Shown here: one piece after another, positions 37,603 through 47,600 of the stretch | Position numbering within the stretch: position 1 is the first letter of the stretch | Layout: each line of letters opens with the position of its first letter | Assembly: GCA_014359765.1 (NCBI GenBank) | Contig: JACIYT010000001.1 | Coordinates: 351,448-415,447 of the forward strand | DNA length: 64,000 bases | Source of the DNA: Roseovarius sp. | GTDB lineage: Bacteria > Pseudomonadota > Alphaproteobacteria > Rhodobacterales > Rhodobacteraceae | Direction: 5' to 3' | Made by a program: the position numbers and the translations under genes | The notes under the pieces: model-generated | Database searches by the model: none | What the model was told of the DNA's origin: nothing | What the model saw: the letters and a program-made list of their open reading frames with translations, nothing else

Positions 37603-39180
37603 TCACTTCATGGTGAAGAATTTCATCTTCGGATCGTCCTCGGGGCTGACCTCGATGCCCACGTTCTGCTTCATCCCCCAGTTCAGCACCTGGTGGTGGA
37701 TCGGCAGATAGAGCACCTCGTCCTGCACCACTTCCCAGATTTCGGCGATGGTGGCGTTGCGCTTGTCGAGATCGGTCTCCGAGGACAGGCTCACGATCTT
37801 GGCGTCAAGCTCGGGGTTGGAATACCCGGTGGCGTTCCAGCTGCCGCGCTGCTCGCCGCGCGTATGCACGAGAAAGTTGAAGATATACTCGCTGTCATAG
37901 GTCGGCACGCCCCAGCCCAGCATGTAGAAATCCGTCCCCCCCGAAGAGATGAGCGGGAAATGCTGCGCCTTGGGCTGGGCGTTGAGGTTCACCTTGATGC
38001 CGATCTGGCCGAACATGCCGACGGCGGCCTGGCAGATCGCCTCGTCGTTGATGTAGCGGTCGTTCGGACAGTCGAGCTGGATCGCGAACCCGTCGCCATA
38101 GCCCGCCTCTGCCATCAGCGCCTTGGCGCGGTCGATATCGGTCTCGATCTGGTCCATCTCGGCGGTCCAGCCATTGACAAAGGGCGGCGCGATGATGCCC
38201 GCGGGCTGGCTCTGGCCGCGCATCACCACCTGCTTGATCGCATCGCGGTTGATCGCCAGGTTCATCGCCCGGCGCACGCGCACATCCGAGAGCGGGTTCT
38301 TGCCCTCGACATTGTCATTGGCGATGTCATCCGGCCCGAGATGCAGCCCGAAAAAGATCGTCCGGTTCTGCGGCGCGGTCTTGACGACAAGGCCATCGGT
38401 CGCGGCCACGCGCTGGAGATCCTGCACCGGCACGTCCTGGATGAAATCCACCTCGCCCGACAGCAGCGCCGCCACCCGCGTCGCGGCGTTCTGGATGGGG
38501 GTATAGACGATCTCGCTCACCTCGAGCGGGAATTCGCCCTTGCCCCAATACGCCTCGTTGCGGGTGAGCACGGTCTTCACGTCCGGCTCGCGGCTCACCA
38601 GCTTGTAGGCGCCGGTGCCGTTGGCGTTGGTCGCGGCAAACGTGGTCTCGCCCGCGTCCATGTTCTGCACCTCGAGCGCGCCATTGGCCTCGGCCCAGCC
38701 GCTATCCATGATGAAGAGGTTGGTCAGGTTCGAGGGCAGGATCGGGTTCGGCCCGTCGGTGACGAATTCCACCGTGTGATCCCCCACCGCGCGCACCTCC
38801 ACGACCGAGGACAGAAGCTCCTTCATCCGCGAATTGTCGGATTTGGCGCGGTTGATCGAGAACACCACATCCTCGGCGGTGAAATCCGCGCCGTCATGGT
38901 ATTTGACGCCCTGCCGAAGGGTAAAGACCCACACGTTCGGATCATCGGCTTTCGGTGCCCAGTCCGTCGCAAGGGCGGCCTGAAAGGCGCCCGTCATGTC
39001 ACGGATGATCAGCGGCTCGTAGATCTGGTGGGCGAGCGTATGCGTCGGCCCCTCGTTCTGCGCATGAGGATCGAGCGTGAGCGAGTCGCCCGCCCGCGCC
39101 CAGCGCAGCGTTTCGGCGGTGGCGGGAATGGCCGTCGAGGCCATCAGCGCGGCCAGCGCAAATCCGGTCAGTCGGGTCAT
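37603..39180 (-). CDS. ABC transporter substrate-binding protein, family 5
   Basis: Signal peptide; RQGVKYHDGADFTAEDVVFSINRA; first gene of the transporter operon. Confidence 0.93.
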   Translation of the reverse strand: MTRLTGFALAALMASTAIPATAETLRWARAGDSLTLDPHAQNEGPTHTLAHQIYEPLIIRDMTGAFQAALATDWAPKADDPNVWVFTLRQGVKYHDGADFTAEDVVFSINRAKSDNSRMKELLSSVVEVRAVGDHTVEFVTDGPNPILPSNLTNLFIMDSGWAEANGALEVQNMDAGETTFAATNANGTGAYKLVSREPDVKTVLTRNEAYWGKGEFPLEVSEIVYTPIQNAATRVAALLSGEVDFIQDVPVQDLQRVAATDGLVVKTAPQNRTIFFGLHLGPDDIANDNVEGKNPLSDVRVRRAMNLAINRDAIKQVVMRGQSQPAGIIAPPFVNGWTAEMDQIETDIDRAKALMAEAGYGDGFAIQLDCPNDRYINDEAICQAAVGMFGQIGIKVNLNAQPKAQHFPLISSGGTDFYMLGWGVPTYDSEYIFNFLVHTRGEQRGSWNATGYSNPELDAKIVSLSSETDLDKRNATIAEIWEVVQDEVLYLPIHHQVLNWGMKQNVGIEVSPEDDPKMKFFTMK

Positions 39181-39391
39181 GGTGTGATCTCCCTTCCATG
39201 GCGTTCCGGGCTCATCCGGCCCGGTGTGACCGCGAGCCTAGCCGCGCCCCGGCGGCGGGGCAAGCGCAAGCTGCGCGCGCGAACGCGAGGGAAAGCGAAA
39301 CCTGCCTGCCAGACAGGCAGTCTCGGTGCGGTGTTTTCCCCGCATGGGTCGCTGTGGAAGAAAGCCCCTGCCACCAGTCAACATTCAGAAT

Positions 39392-39467
39392 GCGGGGGGC
39401 TATGATGCGTGAGGTGTTTCAGAACGCTCCGTGGCGCGGGCGTTCAGGTCTTGCTCCAAATGCGCGG
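39392..39467. repeat. Dispersed intergenic module, copy F (5' module of copy B)
   Basis: GCGGGCGTTCAGGTCTTGCTCCAAATGCGCGG matches copy B with one mismatch; upstream ~45 nt also alignable. Confidence 0.55.
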
Positions 39468-39576
39468 CTCGCTGACCGGCACGCCAGGAGCCAGAACCCG
39501 GCCACGCAGGTTTGCTGTGCCGAAGCGATCAGGTCGTGTCCGCTCTCGAACACAAAGGAGCGCAATACGACCGCGC

Positions 39577-39771
39577 TCAGTAATGCGGCGGACGCTCGTC
39601 GCCCAGCACGATGCCACCCTCGCCTTCGCGCGCACGCTCGGCCTCGCGGCGCGTCAATTGCGCCACCGCCGCGCGCAGCCGCTCGATCTCGCGGTCCTGC
39701 CGCGCGACCACCTCCGAGAGGTCATCGACGGCGCGGATGAGATGGGCCAGACGTTCCTCGATCCTGGTCAT
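39577..39771 (-). CDS. slyX: SlyX-family protein, 64 aa
   Basis: MTRIEERLAHLIRAVDDLSEVVARQDREIERLRAAVAQLTRREAERAREGEGGIVLGDERPPHY. Confidence 0.8.
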   Translation of the reverse strand: MTRIEERLAHLIRAVDDLSEVVARQDREIERLRAAVAQLTRREAERAREGEGGIVLGDERPPHY

Positions 39772-39870
39772 GGCGCGGGGATACGCGCCCGCCGTGCCCC
39801 GGTCAACCTTGCCCCCGCCTGCCCCTTCGGCTAGACCGCGCCGCGAGTTCCCCGCGAAGGACCAAGGCGC

Positions 39871-41343
39871 ATGGCCAAATCCCCCAGGACCCCCCGCCCG
39901 AGGGCCGAAACCCCCAAGGGCTTTCGTGACTATTTCGGCGCCGAGGTCACGGCGCGCGCCGAGATGCTGCGCGCCATTGCCGGGGTCTATCATCGCTACG
40001 GCTTCGACGCGCTGGAATCGAGCGCCGTCGAGACGGTCGAGGCGCTGGGCAAGTTCCTGCCCGACGTGGACCGCCCCAATGAGGGGGTCTTCGCCTGGCA
40101 GGACGAGGACGAGAAATGGCTGGCGCTGCGCTATGACCTGACCGCGCCCCTGGCCCGCGTCTATGCCCAACACCGCAACGATCTGCCGACGCCCTATCGC
40201 CGCTACGCGATGGGCCCCGTCTGGCGCAACGAAAAGCCGGGGCCGGGCCGGTTCCGGCAGTTCTATCAATGCGATGCGGATACGGTCGGCACCGCCTCCA
40301 TGGCGGCGGACGCCGAGATCTGCGCCATGCTGGCCGATGCGCTCGAAGAGGTGGGGATTGCGCGCGGCGATTACGTGGTGCGGGTGAATAACCGCAAGGT
40401 GTTGAACGGCGTGCTGGAGGCCACCGGCGTCACCGAGCCCGATCAACAGGCCGCCGTGCTGCGCACCATCGACAAGTTCGACAAGGTGGGCGAGGCGGGC
40501 GTGCGCGAGTTGCTGGGCCGCGGCCGCCTCGATGCCTCGGGGGCCTATATCGACGGGGTGGGGCTGAGCGATGCGCAGGCCGCGCCCGTGCTCGCCTTCC
40601 TCACCTCCAAAGGCACCGGCACCGCCGAAACGCTTGCCAATCTGCGCGCGGCGGTCGGGGCGTCCGAAATGGGGCGCGCGGGGGTGGACGAACTCGACGA
40701 GATCGCCACCCTCCTCGCCGCGCAGGGCTACGGCCCCGACCGCATCGTGATCGACCCTTCGGTGGTGCGCGGGCTTGGCTATTATACCGGCCCCGTCTTC
40801 GAGGCGGAACTGACCTTTGAAATCACCGACGAGAAGGGCCGCCCCCGGCAGTTCGGCAGCGTGGCGGGCGGCGGGCGCTATGACGATCTCGTGGCGCGCT
40901 TCACCGGGCAGGCGGTGCCCGCCGTGGGCGTCTCGATCGGCGTCGATCGCCTGCTCGCCGCGCTCCACGCCAAGGGCCGCGCCGGGGCCGAGGCGCAGGG
41001 ACCCGTGGTCGTCACCGTGATGGACCGCAGCCGCATGGCCGAGTATCAGGCCATGGTGGGCGAGCTGCGCGCGGCGGGCATCCGCGCCGAGGTCTATCTC
41101 GGCAACCCGAAGAATTTCGGCAACCAGATGAAATATGCCGACCGGCGCGGCAGCCCCGTCGCCGTGATCGCCGGCGAGGATGAATTCGCGCGCGGCGTGG
41201 TGCAGGTCAAGGACCTGATCCTCGGCGCAGAGATCGCCGCCAATGCCACGCTCGAGGAATGGAAGGACCGCCCCAGCCAATACGAGATCCCCCGCGCCGC
41301 CCTCGTGGAGAAGGTGCGCGCCATTCTCGCGGAGCACGGCTGA
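39871..41343 (+). CDS. hisS: Histidyl-tRNA synthetase
   Basis: [45 protein letters not shown]. Confidence 0.95.
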   Translation: MAKSPRTPRPRAETPKGFRDYFGAEVTARAEMLRAIAGVYHRYGFDALESSAVETVEALGKFLPDVDRPNEGVFAWQDEDEKWLALRYDLTAPLARVYAQHRNDLPTPYRRYAMGPVWRNEKPGPGRFRQFYQCDADTVGTASMAADAEICAMLADALEEVGIARGDYVVRVNNRKVLNGVLEATGVTEPDQQAAVLRTIDKFDKVGEAGVRELLGRGRLDASGAYIDGVGLSDAQAAPVLAFLTSKGTGTAETLANLRAAVGASEMGRAGVDELDEIATLLAAQGYGPDRIVIDPSVVRGLGYYTGPVFEAELTFEITDEKGRPRQFGSVAGGGRYDDLVARFTGQAVPAVGVSIGVDRLLAALHAKGRAGAEAQGPVVVTVMDRSRMAEYQAMVGELRAAGIRAEVYLGNPKNFGNQMKYADRRGSPVAVIAGEDEFARGVVQVKDLILGAEIAANATLEEWKDRPSQYEIPRAALVEKVRAILAEHG

Positions 41344-42428
41344 TGGCGGACCGCGCCGCGATCCTTGCCGAGGCGGCGCGCCTGCGCGCGCGCTTCGAGG
41401 CGGCGGGCGCCGAGCCGGTGGAAACCGCGATCCTGCAACCCGCCGAGGTGCTCCTCGACCTCTACGGCGAGGATATCCGCGCACGCGCCTATGTCACCTC
41501 CGACACGCTCCGGGGCGAACAGATGCTGCGGCCCGATTTCACCGTGCCGGTGGTGCAGATGCACATGACCGACGGGGCCGAACCCGCCCGCTACACCTAT
41601 GCCGGCGAGGTGTTTCGCCGCCAGGAAGAGGATGCGCGCCGCGCCAACGAATACATCCAGGTGGGGTTCGAGATCTTTGCGCGCGAGGCGCCAGAGGCCG
41701 CCGATGCCGAGGTCTTCGCACTCTTTTTCGACATTCTGCGCCCCTTGGGCCTGCGCGCCGCCACCGGCGATATCGGCATCCTCATGGCCGCTGTCGCGGG
41801 GCTTGATACCACCGAGGCGCGCAAGGCCGCGCTGATGCGCCATATCTGGCGGCCGCGCCGCTTTCGCGCCCTCATCGACCGCTACGCCGGCCGCACGCCC
41901 GTGCCCGAGGCGCGCGCGGCACTTCTGGCCCAGGCCGACCCGATGGCCGGGGCCGAGCCGTTCATCGGCCTGCGCGGCCCCGACGAGATCGCCGCCCGCA
42001 TCGCGGCATTGCGCGCCGATGCCGCCGCCGGGCCGCTCTCGGGGGCGCAGGTGGACCTGCTCGACGCGCTGCTCGCGGTGCGCGAGACCTGCGACAACGC
42101 GCTCGCACGATTGCGCGACATCGCCGTGGACCTGCCCGCGATCCTGCCCGCGGTCGAGCGGCTGGCGCGGCGGCTCGATGCGCTGGCTGCGCGGGGAATC
42201 GACGTGGCGCGGCTCGATTTCGAGGCGAGCTACGGGCGCACGCAGATGGAATATTACGATGGCTTTGTCTTTGGCTTCCATGCCGGGGGGCGGGCGGACC
42301 TGCCGCCGGTCGCCACGGGGGGGCGCTATGACGCGCTGACCCGGCGACTGGGCGCAGGCCGCGAGATCCCCGCCGTTGGCGGGGTGATCCGTCCCGGCCT
42401 CGTTCTCGATCTGGGAGGTGCGGCATGA
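41343..42428 (+). CDS. hisZ: ATP phosphoribosyltransferase regulatory subunit
   Basis: HisS-like catalytic-domain paralogue between hisS and hisG; MLRPDFTVPVVQMHMTDGAEPARYTYAGEVFRRQ. Confidence 0.9.
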   Translation: MADRAAILAEAARLRARFEAAGAEPVETAILQPAEVLLDLYGEDIRARAYVTSDTLRGEQMLRPDFTVPVVQMHMTDGAEPARYTYAGEVFRRQEEDARRANEYIQVGFEIFAREAPEAADAEVFALFFDILRPLGLRAATGDIGILMAAVAGLDTTEARKAALMRHIWRPRRFRALIDRYAGRTPVPEARAALLAQADPMAGAEPFIGLRGPDEIAARIAALRADAAAGPLSGAQVDLLDALLAVRETCDNALARLRDIAVDLPAILPAVERLARRLDALAARGIDVARLDFEASYGRTQMEYYDGFVFGFHAGGRADLPPVATGGRYDALTRRLGAGREIPAVGGVIRPGLVLDLGGAA

Positions 42429-43120
42429 GCCTCAAGCTGGGCGTGCCCTCCAAGGGGCGGCTGATGGACAAGACCGTGGAATGGTTCGCCCGCCACGGGA
42501 TCGAGCTCGGGCGCGCGGGCTCGGAGCGCGAATATGCGGGCTATGTGCGCGGCATCGAGGGGGTGGAGCTGGTGCTCCTCTCGGCGGGCGAAATCCCGCG
42601 CGAGCTGGCCGCGGGGCGCATCCATCTGGGCGTGACCGGCACCGATCTGGTGCGCGAGAAGCTGGGCCAATGGGATCAACAGGTCGAGGAACTGGCCGAA
42701 CTGGGCTTTGGCCAGGCCGATCTGGTGATCGCCGTGCCCGCCAGCTGGGTCGATGTGGCCAGCCTCGACGATCTCGACGCGGTGGCCGCCGCCTTTCGCG
42801 CGCGCCACGGTTTCCGGCTGCGCATCGCCACCAAGTATCACCGCCTCGTGCGCGATTTCCTGCGCGCCAACGGCGTGGCGGACTATCAGCTCGTGGACAG
42901 CCAGGGCGCGACCGAGGGCACGATCCGGAACGAGACCGCCGAGGCCATCGCCGATATCACCTCCTCGGGCGATACGCTGCGCGCCAATCACCTGCGGGTG
43001 CTGGAGGATGGGCTGATCCTGCGCTCGCAGGCGACGCTCTATCGTGCACGCCGCGCACCGTTCGGCGATGCCGAGCGCGCAACGCTCGGCGCGCTCAAGG
43101 CGCGGCTTGCCATCGACTGA
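42425..43120 (+). CDS. hisG: ATP phosphoribosyltransferase, short form
   Basis: LGVPSKGRLMDKTVEWF...LGVTGTDLVRE...LVDSQGATEGTIRNETAEAIADITSSGDTLRAN. Confidence 0.95.
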   Translation: MSLKLGVPSKGRLMDKTVEWFARHGIELGRAGSEREYAGYVRGIEGVELVLLSAGEIPRELAAGRIHLGVTGTDLVREKLGQWDQQVEELAELGFGQADLVIAVPASWVDVASLDDLDAVAAAFRARHGFRLRIATKYHRLVRDFLRANGVADYQLVDSQGATEGTIRNETAEAIADITSSGDTLRANHLRVLEDGLILRSQATLYRARRAPFGDAERATLGALKARLAID

Positions 43121-43139
43121 GGCGGGGCGCGGACAGGAA

Positions 43140-43163
43140 ACGGGCGGCCCGAGGGCCGCCCGT
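43140..43163. terminator. Probable bidirectional terminator hairpin between convergent genes
   Basis: ACGGGCGGCCC-ga-GGGCCGCCCGT perfect 11-bp stem between hisG and the outer membrane protein gene. Confidence 0.6.
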
Positions 43164-43197
43164 CCGTCCGGGTCATGATGGGGTGGTGGCTGGTGCC

Positions 43198-43773
43198 TCA
43201 GAACCGGAACGTGGCGCGCGCCTGGAGCGTGGTGGCGTCGATGTCGCCGCCGTCGAACTCGTGATAGAGCAGCTCGCCACCGAGCGAGAACTGATCCGTC
43301 ACGCGATGCTCGTAACCCGCGCCGATGAACCAGCCGTCATCGCTGCCGATGTTGTCGGTATCGACCCAGGCATAGCCGCCGGTGCCGTAGAGCAGGCCAC
43401 GGCCGATCTTGGGGCCGGCGCGCAGCTTGGCGCGGAATACTTCCTCGACGCTGGCATTGACGCCCGAGAGGTTGATATCGGTGAAGTCGTAATCGAGGCC
43501 GCCGCCCAGCACCCAGGTGCCGAAGTCATGATCGTAGCCCGCGACGATACCGCCGATGAGGTCGTCGCCGTCCACATTGGCGAAATCCGTATCGACCCAG
43601 GCCCAGCCGAGCTGGCCACCGACGTAGAAGCCGGTCCAGTCCGGGGTTGCGGGCGCGACCGGGACCGGCGCCGCGATCACCGGCTCGGGCTCGGCCGGGG
43701 TGATGTTGCCGGCGAGGGCCGGGGCTGCGAGAAGGGCTGCGACGGTCGCGAGTGCCGTGGTCTGTTTCAGCAT
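43198..43773 (-). CDS. Outer membrane beta-barrel protein (OmpA-like barrel)
   Basis: MLKQTTALATVAALLAAPALAGN signal peptide; DWTGFYVGGQLGWAWVDTDF...ATTLQARATFRF. Confidence 0.88.
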   Translation of the reverse strand: MLKQTTALATVAALLAAPALAGNITPAEPEPVIAAPVPVAPATPDWTGFYVGGQLGWAWVDTDFANVDGDDLIGGIVAGYDHDFGTWVLGGGLDYDFTDINLSGVNASVEEVFRAKLRAGPKIGRGLLYGTGGYAWVDTDNIGSDDGWFIGAGYEHRVTDQFSLGGELLYHEFDGGDIDATTLQARATFRF

Positions 43774-44072
43774 GATCGTTCCTTTCATGTCTGTATGTTC
43801 TGTCTTGGTCACAGTTTTTCTTATGCGCCAGTCCGGAAATGCCCGGGCTGACATCACGGCGCTTGCCGTTGACACTCGATGTAGGATCGCCCCGAAGCAG
43901 GACAAGAACCCGTCCGCTCACGGCTGGGTGAATGGCGGGAAGTTGCTGATTTCACATGCGAAGTGCGGCAATTTCCCGCCCGGTCCGTTGCAATCCCGCC
44001 ACATCGCGCGGCAATTGCGGCGGTCGGTCTTGAAGCGCGCGGCGGTGGCGCGGGCCGGCGGGATGCTCTGGT

Positions 44073-44498
44073 TCAGAGGACGCCGATTTCGGCGAGTGCC
44101 GCGGCGAGGGCGGGCGGCAGGCTCTCGTCGTGGCCCGGCCTGCGGTCCAGATCGGGGGGCGCGTCGTGCGCCTCCAGATAGCGCCAGCCCTGGAACGGGC
44201 GCCGCGCGGCCGACGCCGTGCGGATCAGCTCCGGCTCGAGCACGATGGCGCAGCGGCGGTGCCCGTCGCCGCCCGTCACCTCATCGAGGCGCAAGATGCG
44301 CTGGCGGCATTGCACGCGCCCCTGGATGACCCAGTAGATCGACCCGCCGTCGAGGATCTCGGCCGCGCGCCGGGGCCACATCCGGGTGACATGGCGCGGC
44401 AGGCCGTCGGGCCCCTGGGCGCGCGGGTCGCGCTGCCAGGTGTCGAGATCGGCGACCGAGGCGGTGCCGACGCTGAGCTTGATGAGATGCAGGGCCAG
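44073..44498 (-). CDS. DUF1489-like protein, proposed CTG start (first ATG at 44381)
   Basis: Frame extends upstream of 44381 as (L)ALHLIKLSVGTASVADLDTWQRDPRAQGPDGLPRHVTRMWPRRAAEIL...; no ATG/GTG/TTG before the upstream in-frame TAG. Confidence 0.6.
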   Translation of the reverse strand: MALHLIKLSVGTASVADLDTWQRDPRAQGPDGLPRHVTRMWPRRAAEILDGGSIYWVIQGRVQCRQRILRLDEVTGGDGHRRCAIVLEPELIRTASAARRPFQGWRYLEAHDAPPDLDRRPGHDESLPPALAAALAEIGVL

Positions 44499-44606
44499 GA
44501 TGCGATTCCCCTGATGCGCAGGATGGGCAGATAGGGTAGTGGAAATGCCGGGGGCTTCAAGCTATTGTGGGTCTCTGGGCCGATTATCCCGCGCAAGGAC
44601 CTGCCG

Positions 44607-47600
44607 ATGACCCGTTTCGCCACCCCGATCGCCGAACAGATCTGGAACATGAAATACCGCCTGCACGATGCCGATGGCACCCCCGTCGATGCCAGTGTCG
44701 AGGATAGCTGGCGGCGCATCGCGCGGGCGCTGGCGGCGGTCGAGGCGGAGCCGGCGCAATGGGAGGACCGTTTTTACGCCGCGCTCGAGGATTTCAGGTT
44801 CCTGCCGGCGGGGCGGATCACGGCGGGGGCGGGCACCGCGCGCAAGGTCACGCTCTTCAACTGCTTTGTCATGGGCACGATTCCCGATGACATGGGCGGC
44901 ATTTTCGACGCCCTGCGCGAGGCCGCGCTGACCATGCAGCAGGGCGGGGGCATCGGCTATGATTTCTCGACGATCCGGCCGAGGGGCGCCCCGGTCAGGG
45001 GCGTTTCGGCGGATGCGAGCGGGCCGCTTTCCTTCATGGACGTGTGGGATGCGATGTGCCGCACGATCATGAGCGCGGGCAGTCGGCGCGGCGCGATGAT
45101 GGCCACGATGCGCTGCGACCATCCCGATATCGAGGATTTCATCGCAGCCAAGTCCGATCCGGGGCGGCTGCGGATGTTCAACCTCTCGGTGCTGGTCACG
45201 GATGCCTTCATGGCGGCGGTCAGGGCCGATGGGCCCTGGGAGCTGCAATTCGGCGGCAAGGTCTATCACACGCTGCCCGCGCGTGACCTGTGGAACCGGA
45301 TCATGCAGGCCACCTATGACTATGCCGAGCCGGGGGTGATCTTCATCGACCGGATCAACCAGGCCAACAACCTCGCCTATTGCGAGGAAATCGCGGCGAC
45401 CAATCCGTGCGTCACTGCCGAGACATGGATCACGACCGAGGACGGCGCGCGACAGGTGCGCGACCTGATCGGTCGCCCGTTCCGGGCCCTGGTCGATGGC
45501 AAGGCTTTCGACACCGGGCCCGACGGGTTCTTTGCCACCGGGGTAAAGCCCGTGCTGCGGCTCTTGACCACGTGCGGGCGCAGCTTGCGGCTGACGGCCG
45601 ATCACCCGGTGCGGAAGGTGACGCAGAAAACACGCTGGCGGCTCGAGAGCGACTGGGTCGCGGCGGGCGACCTGCGCCCCGGCGACGAGGTCATGCTGCA
45701 CGATCATCGGTCCGCGGTGCCGGTGGCGCAGCCCGGTGATGCGCGCGGCTATCTGCTGGGCCTGCTGATCGGTGACGGGGTGATCCGCGCCGACAAGACG
45801 CTGATATCGGTCTGGCCCCGGGCCGCCTGTGGCAATGGCGCGCCGCTGCCCAACCCGGTCATGGCGCATGTCGAGGCGCTTTTGCGCAGCCTGCCGCACC
45901 GCGCCGATTTCGCCGGATGGCAGGAGGTGGCGGGAAGGGGAGAATATCGGATCGGCACCGCCGCCCTGACCGCGCTGGCGCGGGAGTACGGGCTGGGGCC
46001 GGGAAACAAGACCCTGACCCCCGAAATCGAGGCCGCCGCGCCCGGATTTTGTGCTGCCGTGCTGCGCGGGCTGTTCGACGCTGACGGGTCGGTGCAGGGC
46101 ACGCAGGACAAGGGTGTTTCGGTGCGCCTTGCCCAGAGCGACGCAGCCCTCCTCGAGGCGGCGCAGCGGATGCTGGCCCGGCTTGGCGTGCAATCCACCC
46201 TCTACCGCGACCGCCGCGCAGCGGGCGAGAGCATCCTGCCGGACGGCAAGAGGGGGCTGCGCGCCTATCCGACCCGTGCGCAGCACGAATTGGTGATTTC
46301 CGGAGACAACCTGCCGGTCTATGCCGACAGGGTCGGCTTTGGCGATCCGGAAAAGGCGCGGCGGCTGGAGGTCGCGATCGGCGGCTATCGCCGTGCGCTC
46401 AACCGCGAGCGGTTCACGGCGGTCGTGGCCGAAGTGGCCGAGGATGGCGAGGCCGAGGTCTTCGACGTGTCGGTGCCCGGAATTAATGCCTTCGATGCCA
46501 ATGGGTTTTATGTGCATAATTGCGGCGAGCAGCCACTGCCGCCCTACGGCGCCTGCCTGCTGGGTTCGATCAACCTGGCAAAGCTGGTGATAGACCCGTT
46601 CGGGCCGCGCGCGCGGCTCGATGCGGCGGCGCTCAAGGCGCTGGTGCCGGTGGCGGTGCGGATGATGGACAACGTGATCGACGTGTCGGGCTTTCCGCTG
46701 CCGCAGCAGGCGGCCGAAGCGCGGGCCAAGCGGCGCATCGGGCTGGGTGTCACCGGGCTTGCCGATGTTCTGGCGATGGTGGGGCTGCGCTATGGCGAGG
46801 AGAAGGCGGTGCGTCAGACCGAAATCTGGATGCACAAGATCGCCGTGGCGGCCTATCTGGCGAGCACCGAACTGGCGCGGGAAAAGGGGGCGTTTCCGCT
46901 CTTTGACGCGGAAAAATTCCTCGCCTCCGGCACGATGGAGGGCATGGATGAGAGCGTGCGCGCGGCGGTGGCGCGGCATGGCATCCGCAACGCCCTGCTG
47001 ACCAGCGTCGCACCCACGGGCACGATCAGCCTCTATGCCGGCAATGTCAGCAGCGGGATCGAGCCGGTCTTTGCCCATGCCTATACGCGCAAGGTGCTGC
47101 AACCCGACGGATCGCGCAGCGAGGAGGAGGTGGTCGATTACGCCGTCGCCCTGTGGCGCGACAAGATGGGCGATGCGCCCCTGCCCGAGTGGTTCGTGAC
47201 GGCGCAGGACCTTGCCCCCGAGGCGCATGTGAAGATGCAGGCGGCGGCGCAGAAATGGGTCGATTCCTCGATCTCCAAGACGATCAACTGCCCGGCGGAC
47301 ATCTCCTTCGAGGCGTTCAAGGACGTTTACATGCAGGCCTGGGAGGCGGGCTGCAAGGGATGCACCACCTATCGGCCCAATGACGTGACCGGCAGCGTTC
47401 TGAGCGTGAGCGAGAGCGCCGACAAGGTGCCCGGCGAGGGGGCTGTGACGGGGCAGGGGGGCGAGGTGATCTACATGGCCGAGCCGCTCGACCGGCCGAC
47501 GGAACTGGAGGGCGCGACCTACAAGCTGAAATGGCCTGACAGCAATCACGCGATCTATGTCACCGTGAACGATATCGTTCTGAACGGGCACAGGCGGCCC

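Noticed and set aside
33334-39180. Novel transport system
   Set aside because: Standard dipeptide/oligopeptide ABC transporter gene set; only the repeat-bearing spacer is notable.
41343-42428. Second, degenerate histidyl-tRNA synthetase
   Set aside because: Length, position between hisS and short-form hisG, and sequence fit HisZ, a known HisS paralogue.
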